Shown: positions 1 to 5,745 of the stretch, in pieces
Layout of the letters: every line of letters begins with the position of its first letter
Position numbering within the stretch: the first letter of the stretch is position 1
Source: Flavobacteriales bacterium
Lineage (GTDB): Bacteria > Bacteroidota > Bacteroidia > Flavobacteriales_D > Sanyastnellaceae
Assembly (NCBI GenBank): GCA_015663855.1
Contig: DQRJ01000016.1
Coordinates: forward strand, 1-6,410
Reading direction: 5' to 3'
DNA: 6,410 nucleotides
Translations under genes and position numbers: made by a program
The notes under the pieces: model-generated
The model's database searches: none
What the model saw: the letters and a program-made list of their open reading frames with translations, nothing else
Told to the model about the DNA's origin: nothing

Positions 1-1308
1 AGCTTTAATGAGCTTGAGAGCGCTATCTTGAGCGTTAATGAGTGGGTTGTCACTAACGTGTATCCAGTCCACATAATTTGTTGTTTCGATATACTCAATC
101 CATGGCTCCGTCTCGAAGTCATTTCCGATAGCGTAAATCTCAAGGCCTTTGTCATGCCATTCCTCGTAGATGCGTTGGAGGACCGGCATTTCTTTTTTGC
201 AATGTCCGCATGTACTTTCCCATATGACCATTATTGTGTACTTCGCTTCAATGTCGTGAAGTGATTCCCAGGTCGTTCCATCAAGTCCGGGTAGTGTTAT
301 GTCGTGGGCGATATTTCCACATATAGAAAATCTTAGGGCTTCTGCACGGTCTATTATCTTCTGAAGTTGCTCGTCGTCAAGCCATTTTACCTGGCCAGTA
401 ACGTAATATTCATTTACGAGTTCGACAAACACTCTGTCCATGCACATAACTTTCGAAGATTCACTTTCGAATGTCATATGGTGTAAAATGTACTTGAACA
501 TGTCTGCGTTTCCTGAAACTTGGGAGAGAAGATTCCTAGCTTCGAAGAAGAGAGTGTCGGGGTCGGGAGGGATGACTTGACTCCACCAACGTTCGAGGAT
601 TTGGTGGAAGGAACCGTCTCGCACTAAACGAGGGTCCGAGAAGTCTACACGGTCCCAATAGTGATTTCTGTACCACATGTAATTCCAGAATCGTTCATCT
701 TCAACTCCTGCTGGTAGGGTAGGGACTTTAGGGTCACGTAACATTCCCATGTATTTCCCGAAAAGAAAATCACGAGGGTCATCAATTAAAGCGTCTTGAT
801 ATTCAGTAACCTCTGAATTCATTAGGTTCATGGCATTACGTGCAATCTCAACTTTCAGAGGGCTAGACGTTGAGTCGTTTAGAACGGCATCGTGTGGAAT
901 TCGTTCTTCTCTTTTCGTGTTTAGAAAGTCTAGGTAGTCGTAAAATATTTTGTTTTCCTGACTTTCAATTATTTCCATGTCGCCTTGAGGGTTACTCATG
1001 GTGGTGCGAAATTGCATAGGTTCGTTCACGAACATTATGTCGAAGAAGACAGGACCAGGCAATACAATAGCGTATTTGCCACATTCATCAAAGGGCTTCG
1101 CATCGAAAGTGAAGTGACCGCTTGCGTCAGCAATAGTAGTGTCGCTGTAATAAAGCCTCGAACCATAGTAATTTGCTAGATAAACAGTGTCTGCACCAAG
1201 ACCTTCGACAGTGACGTCGAGGTTATTTGTGGTTTGGGCTGATAGAGGATTGCTGAAAAGAGAAATGACTCCAACGGCAGTAACAATTAATAAGCTCTTC
1301 AAATTCAT
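1..1308 (-). CDS. DUF4369/DUF5106-type TlpA-like thioredoxin protein (C-terminus cut by window edge)
   Basis: The reading frame starts at ATG 1308 and stays open to the left edge, giving 436 residues without a stop. Residues 1-25 form a signal peptide: Lys4, a hydrophobic core, and a probable cut after LSA, so the protein should act in the periplasm or envelope. Residues about 28-105 resemble the small beta-rich DUF4369 domain. Residues about 205-330 match the DUF5106 region (HYWDRVDFSDPRL, MFKYILHHMT, YYVTGQVKW). From about 338 a thioredoxin fold of the AhpC/TSA-TlpA type begins, with redox motif C367-G-H-C370. Family knowledge suggests thiol-disulfide exchange on envelope proteins; the true partner is unknown. 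The rest of the thioredoxin fold, including the expected cis-proline, lies outside the window. It is divergent from the hydrolase at 1389 and has a candidate promoter at 1352-1382. No clear Shine-Dalgarno sequence is seen. Confidence 0.93.
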   Translation of the reverse strand, partial: MNLKSLLIVTAVGVISLFSNPLSAQTTNNLDVTVEGLGADTVYLANYYGSRLYYSDTTIADASGHFTFDAKPFDECGKYAIVLPGPVFFDIMFVNEPMQFRTTMSNPQGDMEIIESQENKIFYDYLDFLNTKREERIPHDAVLNDSTSSPLKVEIARNAMNLMNSEVTEYQDALIDDPRDFLFGKYMGMLRDPKVPTLPAGVEDERFWNYMWYRNHYWDRVDFSDPRLVRDGSFHQILERWWSQVIPPDPDTLFFEARNLLSQVSGNADMFKYILHHMTFESESSKVMCMDRVFVELVNEYYVTGQVKWLDDEQLQKIIDRAEALRFSICGNIAHDITLPGLDGTTWESLHDIEAKYTIMVIWESTCGHCKKEMPVLQRIYEEWHDKGLEIYAIGNDFETEPWIEYIETTNYVDWIHVSDNPLINAQDSALKLIKA

Positions 1309-1351
1309 CTTTGCAGATTGAGGATTTAATAGATTCCTTGTTTAAGAGTAC

Positions 1352-1382
1352 GCAATTTAATGCTCACCTTTGCTCAAACAAA
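1352..1382 (-). promoter_or_regulatory. Candidate Bacteroidota-type promoter for the thioredoxin-like gene
   Basis: On the minus strand TTTG (1382-1379) is followed by exactly 19 bases and then TAAATTGC (1359-1352). This resembles the Bacteroidota housekeeping promoter (TTTG, about 19 bases, TAnnTTTG): the -33 element is perfect and the -7 element matches at TA and TT only. It would give a leader of roughly 35-40 bases before ATG 1308. It lies in the divergent gap and partly faces the start of the plus-strand hydrolase. Similarity by eye only. Confidence 0.3.
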
Positions 1383-1388
1383 TCTCAG

Positions 1389-2219
1389 ATGAACATTATT
1401 CGTACCACTTTCACACATCTTGTCACTAACGGCCCCTTGAATGGTGATATTCACAAGGTTCCTGATGATGTTGAGAAAAAGGGGGTCGTGGTTTTTGCCC
1501 ATGGATACAAGGGGTTCAAGGATTGGGGGGCATGGTGGGTGATGGCTGATGCGTTCGCTAAGGATGGTTGGGATTTTTTGAAATTTAATTTCAGTCATAA
1601 CGGACATATTATGCCAAACCTCGATGATTGTTCCGACGAGTCCGCTTGGAGTAACAACACCTACTCAAAGGAAGTTGTCGATTTACAGGAAATCCTAAAG
1701 TATTCCAGAGAGCTTGTTCCCGATGGTGGGCGCTTAATCGTGATGGGGCATAGTCGAGGAGGAGGGATAGCTTCACTTGCGGCATCAACTTCTGACGTAG
1801 ATGCATGTGTATTGCTTGCTTCAGTCTGTGATTTCGGATCAAGGTTTCCTGAGGGTGAGGCTCTTGATAAATGGCGAGCTTCCGATAGCTGGGAAATATT
1901 GAACGGCAGAACGATGCAAATCCTAGTTCATCCATTCGCTTTTTACGAAGACTTCGAAGCAAATTCCGAAGCGCTTAACATCGAACGCTCCATCCGTTCA
2001 TTACAAATCCCCCTACTTGCTATTCACGGAGATAACGATACAGCAGTCCCTGACACCGAAGGCCGTAACCTTGCGTCTTGGGCTTCTAATGGGCGATTCG
2101 TGTCTATACCGGACGCGGGTCACACGTTCGGCATCTCACATCCATGGATCCAAGATTCATTGCCGCTCCACGCTGAAATGGCAACAGATGAAATTCTGCA
2201 ATTCCTTTCAAAACTATAG
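1389..2219 (+). CDS. Alpha/beta hydrolase (dienelactone-hydrolase/serine aminopeptidase-like)
   Basis: A complete single-domain alpha/beta hydrolase of 276 residues from ATG 1389. The oxyanion region is HGYKGFKDWG (residues 38-47), followed by FNFSHNG (66-72), a signature I associate with a Bacteroidota hydrolase group. The nucleophile elbow is GHSRGG (120-125, Ser122). The likely acid is Asp217 in HGDNDTAVP and the base is His245 in DAGHTFG, so the triad is complete. There is no signal peptide, so it is probably a cytoplasmic esterase, acyl hydrolase or peptidase; the substrate cannot be read from sequence. A TTG at 1311 would extend it by 26 residues, but that lies 2 bases from the start of the divergent gene and its residues precede the usual family start, so I chose the ATG. 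The leader is A-rich without a Shine-Dalgarno. It converges on the T9SS cargo gene. Confidence 0.93.
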   Translation: MNIIRTTFTHLVTNGPLNGDIHKVPDDVEKKGVVVFAHGYKGFKDWGAWWVMADAFAKDGWDFLKFNFSHNGHIMPNLDDCSDESAWSNNTYSKEVVDLQEILKYSRELVPDGGRLIVMGHSRGGGIASLAASTSDVDACVLLASVCDFGSRFPEGEALDKWRASDSWEILNGRTMQILVHPFAFYEDFEANSEALNIERSIRSLQIPLLAIHGDNDTAVPDTEGRNLASWASNGRFVSIPDAGHTFGISHPWIQDSLPLHAEMATDEILQFLSKL

Positions 2220-2265
2220 TCCCCCAAGACTATGCTGTCAGAGGTTGCTGAATAAATCATGTTTC

Positions 2266-2299
2266 AAAAAAAAGAGCCACCCCGTTTGGAGTAGCTCTT
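2266..2299 (-). terminator. Intrinsic terminator of the T9SS cargo gene
   Basis: Read on the minus strand, the sequence downstream of the stop at 2321 gives AAGAGC (2299-2294) pairing with GCTCTT (2277-2272). Further inner pairs, including CC/GG, are broken by two mismatches around a 4-base loop. A run of eight T (2273-2266) follows directly, partly overlapping the stem end. Hairpin plus T-run is a typical intrinsic terminator for the minus-strand gene. On the plus strand only an interrupted T-rich stretch follows, so any action on the hydrolase transcript would be weak. Confidence 0.8.
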
Positions 2300-2320
2300 A
2301 ATCTTAAAAAAGTAGTCTTA

Positions 2321-3223
2321 TTATTTGCTTACAACAAGTTTACGCATCGTGCGTGAATTGTTAGAAGTAAGCTCAACTAAATAGATTCCGTTGTCTAAGT
2401 CAAGCTCGATGCGTTGACCAGAACTAAGATTAGATACAGCAATCTCTTTCACGATCTGACCGTTTAGTGCCATGATGCGAATTATTCCGTATGAGGTGTT
2501 ACTAGTGATTTGAACGAAGTTGCTTGCTGGGTTTGGACCAAATGATAGATCAAGCTCAGAGACTTCACCAATACCATTAATCACGTCACCAGTCTCAACA
2601 ACTACAACATCATCTATGTAGTAAAGACCAGGAGTTGTCCCGTCTCCGTATCCGAAGAAGTTAACTCCACCGATGATGCCGTCAAAAGCAACATTAGCGA
2701 GGTATTCTCCACCGATGTAAATTTCTGCTCTATCGTTTACGGGATCCATTCTCAATGAAATAGAAGTCCAAGAATCTTGGGTGTATGCTCCGTAAGCTAG
2801 TACAACTTGGTCAATTCCGAAAGTTACCTGACCGTTAGCAGCTAGAGTAAAGTCGAAAGCCCATGCAACTCCAGGAGTAAGTTCTTCTTGAACGTTCATG
2901 TAAGCTGAGTTTCCAGATGGAACGTATACGTTGTAGCTTACTTCATAAGCTGTCTCAAGCCCTATAGGAAGGTAAACGTCCATAGGCCCGCCAGATGCTG
3001 AACCGAAAATCTTTAAAGATTGCGTTCCTGAATTTGCCTGCTCGTCACTAATTTGGCCATCCTCATCAGTACCTGGTGCGTTAGTCCAGGTAGTCCAAAC
3101 AGAACTAGCCACACCGATATAATCACCAACGGCATAAGAATCAAAGTTCTCCTCTAGTAAAGGGGTTTGGCCAAAAGCAGAACCGAAAACGAGAAGAGCA
3201 CAAGGGAGTAAAAACTGTTTCAT
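2321..3223 (-). CDS. Secreted T9SS type A sorting-domain protein with jelly-roll-like domain
   Basis: A complete protein of 300 residues from ATG 3223 to TAA. Residues 1-19 are a Sec signal peptide (Lys2, hydrophobic core, cut near AFG-Q); Cys8 is inside the core, so it is not a lipobox. Residues about 23-210 form a beta-rich region beginning ENFDSYAVGDYIG and ending YYIDDVVVVE, typical of LamG/concanavalin-like jelly-roll domains in Bacteroidota surface proteins. After a short linker, residues about 224-300 are a type A sorting domain: FGPNPASN (228-235), IRIMALNGQIVKE, then NGIYLVEL and a terminal RKLVVSK. Family knowledge says such proteins cross the outer membrane by type IX secretion and usually have the tail removed by PorU. 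The ligand is unknown: I see no catalytic residue set, so adhesion or carbohydrate binding is inference. It is followed by an intrinsic terminator at 2266-2299 and is divergent from the DUF2797 gene. Confidence 0.93.
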   Translation of the reverse strand: MKQFLLPCALLVFGSAFGQTPLLEENFDSYAVGDYIGVASSVWTTWTNAPGTDEDGQISDEQANSGTQSLKIFGSASGGPMDVYLPIGLETAYEVSYNVYVPSGNSAYMNVQEELTPGVAWAFDFTLAANGQVTFGIDQVVLAYGAYTQDSWTSISLRMDPVNDRAEIYIGGEYLANVAFDGIIGGVNFFGYGDGTTPGLYYIDDVVVVETGDVINGIGEVSELDLSFGPNPASNFVQITSNTSYGIIRIMALNGQIVKEIAVSNLSSGQRIELDLDNGIYLVELTSNNSRTMRKLVVSK

Positions 3224-3234
3224 TGAATATAATT

Positions 3235-3265
3235 AGAATGTAATATACGTACTTAAGCGCACAAA
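3235..3265 (-). promoter_or_regulatory. Candidate Bacteroidota-type promoter for the T9SS cargo gene
   Basis: On the minus strand TTTG (3265-3262) is followed by exactly 19 bases and TACATTCT (3242-3235), matching the Bacteroidota TTTG and TAnnTT elements, with the last two positions of the -7 element different. The spacing equals that of the candidate upstream of the thioredoxin-like gene. The -7 element ends only 11 bases before ATG 3223, so the leader would be very short, which weakens the call. Judged by eye. Confidence 0.33.
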
Positions 3266-3331
3266 TTAATCAATTTGACTTTAAGTTCGATGAAAAGTTG
3301 GCTGTACCTTTCGAAAATGTCGAAAAAAGTT

Positions 3332-4156
3332 ATGAAAGGGAATTTGAGAAAGATGAGCACCGAGGTAGCTGCTGATGACGTTGGGGTAATTAGTTACTTT
3401 CTTGAGACGTGTGATATTCTTGAAAAAAACGAGAGAATCCCTATAAATGATTGGGTAGGAAAGAGGTTGATTTGGACATTTGATGGGGTTGTAAATTGTG
3501 TCGTAACTGGAGTGGAGATGGATAGGGCGTATAGAATGGGGATGTGCAAAAAGGCTTTCTTCGACTCGCCAATGTCGTGTCCTTCAATTATTAACCCTGA
3601 GTTGAGCACAATTCATACGGGAGAAGTTTTAAGGGATCGAGATTTTGAGGAGCGATATCATAACGTACCTCACGTAGTTTACTTGAGTAGGACAGATAAA
3701 CTCAAGGTGGGGGTGACGGGGTTCGGGCGCGAGCAGTTTAGATGGAACGATCAAGGAGCGGTCGAAGCAATTACACTTTGCGTAACACCTTATCGGCAGC
3801 TCGCTGGAGAAATAGAAGTTGCTATGAAGGAGTATTTAAACGATAAAACGTATTGGTTAGGGATGTTAAAGGACGTTGAAAGAAATCCCGATGAGCTTTT
3901 AGAGCTTAAAGATGAGTGCTTTGAGCATTTAGGGCCTGATTATGAGCCGTTTTTCTCGGATGACGACACTGTACATAGAATTTATTATCCTGTGTCGAAT
4001 TATCCGAACAAGGTTAAGAGCATTAAGCTTCATGCTACGCCGAAAGGAGAAGGGATTCTTGCAGGGATAAAAGGACAATACTTAATCTTCACAGATGGAA
4101 GGGTTCTAAACATCAGAGCGCACGAAGGGGCAAGGGTTCAGTTTGAAGTAGAGTAG
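3332..4156 (+). CDS. DUF2797 family protein with reduced zinc-ribbon cysteines
   Basis: Recognised as DUF2797 from KGNLRKM at the N-terminus, NPELSTIH (88-95), HVVYL followed by LKVGVT (114-129), RWNDQGA (137-143), YRQLAGEIEVAMKEYL, DKTYW, and a C-terminal IKGQYLIF. The function is not established as far as I know. The HVVYL...KVGVT hairpin, a later Arg and Glu162 recall the GIY-YIG nuclease fold; that is inference. The family usually has a CxxC...CxxC ribbon near the N-terminus; here only Cys56 and Cys72 remain, with Thr59 and Ala75 at the partner positions. The usual Arg after GVT is Gly130. The protein is cytoplasmic. Starts at TTG 3275, ATG 3290 and ATG 3317 are also in frame; I chose ATG 3332 because relatives begin a few residues before GNLRKM and a possible -7 element TACCTTTC lies at 3305-3312. 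Its stop is one base from that of the convergent yqgE gene. Confidence 0.87.
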   Translation: MKGNLRKMSTEVAADDVGVISYFLETCDILEKNERIPINDWVGKRLIWTFDGVVNCVVTGVEMDRAYRMGMCKKAFFDSPMSCPSIINPELSTIHTGEVLRDRDFEERYHNVPHVVYLSRTDKLKVGVTGFGREQFRWNDQGAVEAITLCVTPYRQLAGEIEVAMKEYLNDKTYWLGMLKDVERNPDELLELKDECFEHLGPDYEPFFSDDDTVHRIYYPVSNYPNKVKSIKLHATPKGEGILAGIKGQYLIFTDGRVLNIRAHEGARVQFEVE

Positions 4157-4157
4157 T

Positions 4158-4727
4158 TTAATTTAGAGTTGGGTCGCTTGGAGATTCTGCAATATGAGTG
4201 TACCCTGGTCCCATACCTCGGATAAGTTGTTTCCAAAACTCTTCGTTTTCACCTTCGGTCGACATTATTTCCTCAGTTGAGGCACGGGTGACGAACCATG
4301 ATCGACTGCGAATTTCATCGGCAAGTTGAGAGTTAGACCAACCTGAGTATCCGATGAAAAACCTATAAGACGTGAAGCCGGATTTGATTTGGGCTGTTAA
4401 GTCATCAAAGTCACCACCCAAATAAATGCCGTCAGCCACTTTTTGACAATCCTTAATAGAATCACATGTGTGGAGGTAATAGAGGTTCGAGTTGTTGACC
4501 GGTCCTCCTATGCTCACCCTAGATTTATCCTCTTTTAATTCTTTAATAATGTCAGCGATTTTTACGTCCACAAAATTATTTAACACTAATCCGAAAGCTC
4601 CGTCTTTATTGTGCTCGCACAGCAATACGGCCTTGCGCCCGAAGTATGGGTCGTCAAGGAAGGGCTCGCTGAGGAGAACGTCACCTACTTTAGGCTTAGC
4701 ATTTTCTGTGGGAGTAAAGCGTATCAT
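4158..4727 (-). CDS. yqgE: YqgE/AlgH family protein (UPF0301)
   Basis: A full-length YqgE/AlgH protein of 189 residues, the usual family size. The characteristic order of motifs is intact: GDVLLSEPFLDDPYFGRKAV (15-34) then CEHNKDGAFGLVLN (37-50), IGGPV (73-77), YYLHTC (83-88), YLGGDFDDL (102-110) and FFIGYSGWSNSQL (123-135), followed by the W-containing tail. There is no signal peptide or membrane segment, so it is cytoplasmic. The biochemical role is not settled; the AlgH name comes from a link to alginate regulation in Pseudomonas, which should not be carried over here. I chose ATG 4727; a TTG two codons upstream (4733) is possible but less likely. It is divergent from the family IV esterase and converges on the DUF2797 gene with a single base between the stop codons, with no terminator hairpin visible between them. 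Confidence 0.96.
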   Translation of the reverse strand: MIRFTPTENAKPKVGDVLLSEPFLDDPYFGRKAVLLCEHNKDGAFGLVLNNFVDVKIADIIKELKEDKSRVSIGGPVNNSNLYYLHTCDSIKDCQKVADGIYLGGDFDDLTAQIKSGFTSYRFFIGYSGWSNSQLADEIRSRSWFVTRASTEEIMSTEGENEEFWKQLIRGMGPGYTHIAESPSDPTLN

Positions 4728-4799
4728 TTCCAAGTAATGTTGTAAAGTTCAATCATTTATCCCGAACTTGAAAGCCCTATACAGCCTAATTTCTAAAGA

Positions 4800-5729
4800 A
4801 TGTTTGGTAAAAGTTCTAATTCTTCGATTTTAAACTTCATTGGACGTCGATTTGACGACGTCGTTATTTCCGGAAATGCCGTTGCGATTCGTTTGAGAAG
4901 AGAGCTTGTAGGGGCGACACCACAACAGATACGGGGGGCGATAGAAGGTGTGTCCAGATTAAACCCTGGGCGATTCGGAGGAAACCTTGATTATAAAGAA
5001 ATAGAAGGAGTGAGGTGTGGTGTAGTGAATTTTCAAGGAATAACGAACGATAAGAAGCGCATACTATGGGCTCATGGGGGTGCGTTTTCGTTTGGTTCAG
5101 CAAGAGTGTATAAAGCCACAGCAACTTTTTTAGCAAAAGCGTTGAAATGTGAAGTGATAATTCCTGAATATCGATTAGCGCCAGAGTTCCCTTACCCAGC
5201 TGCCATTGATGATCTTTTCAAAGTTTATTCATCACTAAAACAGTCTGAGCAGGGCGAGTTGTTTTTAGTAGGTGATTCCGCTGGCGGTAACCTTGCTTCA
5301 TGCCTTGTGTCGAAGTTGATAAAGGAGAAAATACAGGTGCCGGATAAGCTTGCTCTCCTATCTCCTTGGATGGATCTTTCGAAAAAATCGAAAAGTAATA
5401 TTCAAAATTCAAGCGACTTCAGCCCATTTGATAACTTGGACACAGTTGCCTTCAGTCGTGATTACATGGGGACAATGGACGATAAAGACCCACTTGTTTC
5501 ACCGGTATTCGGTTCTTTCAAAGGATTCCCGCCTACTCACATTCAGGGGTCGCACGTTGAATTTTTATTCTTAGATGCTGAGTCGACTCTTAAAGCTATG
5601 GAAGCGGATAAAGTCCAAACCACAACTCACTGGGAATCAAAAGCTTTACACGGTTGGCATTTACTTCCGGACATCCTTCCAGAAGCAAAACGTTCTATGC
5701 AAGAGGTCGCAAATTTCCTATTGAAGTAG
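4800..5729 (+). CDS. Family IV (hormone-sensitive lipase type) alpha/beta hydrolase esterase
   Basis: A complete 309-residue member of the HSL family (Abhydrolase_3), of normal length. The oxyanion motif is HGGAFSFGS (92-100), followed by the family signature EYRLAPEFPYPAAIDD (123-138). The nucleophile elbow is GDSAGG (158-163, Ser160), and SPWMDLS (188-194) is also typical. The base is His284 in LHGWH. The acid motif, usually GSxE or DPLxDE, reads GSHVEFLFLDAES (250-262): the usual Asp position holds a non-acidic residue and Glu254, 30 residues before His284, is the best candidate acid. The expected role is hydrolysis of short acyl esters; the natural substrate is unknown. The first 20 residues lack a clear signal peptide, so it is probably intracellular. 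It starts at ATG 4800 with only a weak purine stretch upstream. It is divergent from yqgE and ends 16 bases from the convergent aminotransferase. Confidence 0.92.
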   Translation: MFGKSSNSSILNFIGRRFDDVVISGNAVAIRLRRELVGATPQQIRGAIEGVSRLNPGRFGGNLDYKEIEGVRCGVVNFQGITNDKKRILWAHGGAFSFGSARVYKATATFLAKALKCEVIIPEYRLAPEFPYPAAIDDLFKVYSSLKQSEQGELFLVGDSAGGNLASCLVSKLIKEKIQVPDKLALLSPWMDLSKKSKSNIQNSSDFSPFDNLDTVAFSRDYMGTMDDKDPLVSPVFGSFKGFPPTHIQGSHVEFLFLDAESTLKAMEADKVQTTTHWESKALHGWHLLPDILPEAKRSMQEVANFLLK

Positions 5730-5745
5730 GTGTGTCAGGGTTTAG

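Noticed and set aside
1311..1388. TTG-initiated extension of the alpha/beta hydrolase by 26 residues
   Set aside because: It would begin 2 bases from the divergent gene, leaving no promoter space, and the added residues show no family similarity that I recognise. ATG 1389 gives a normal hydrolase start.
2226..2319. Inverted repeat AAGACTA (2226-2232) and TAGTCTT (2313-2319) enclosing the terminator
   Set aside because: Seven bases about 80 bases apart, with half of it next to a stop codon, is weak support for a functional outer stem; likely chance.
3309..3330. Similar stretches TTTCGAAAATGTCGAAAAAA here and TTTCGAAAAAATCGAAAAG at 5378-5396
   Set aside because: Both encode Ser/Lys-rich peptide in their reading frames (SKMSKK and SKKSKS), so the likeness is explained by codon use, not by a repeat element.
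3275..3331. Longer DUF2797 starts (TTG 3275, ATG 3290, ATG 3317)
   Set aside because: Relatives start a few residues before GNLRKM. The extra residues would overlap the probable promoter region. ATG 3290 or 3317 cannot be fully excluded.
4492..4737. Plus-strand open frame of 81 residues opposite yqgE, and other open frames opposite the large genes
   Set aside because: They lie wholly over strongly supported genes, show no recognisable domain and have no start context of their own.
1389..5729. The two alpha/beta hydrolases as parts of one pathway or operon
   Set aside because: They belong to different families, are separated by three genes, two of them on the opposite strand, and have no shared neighbour that suggests a common substrate.
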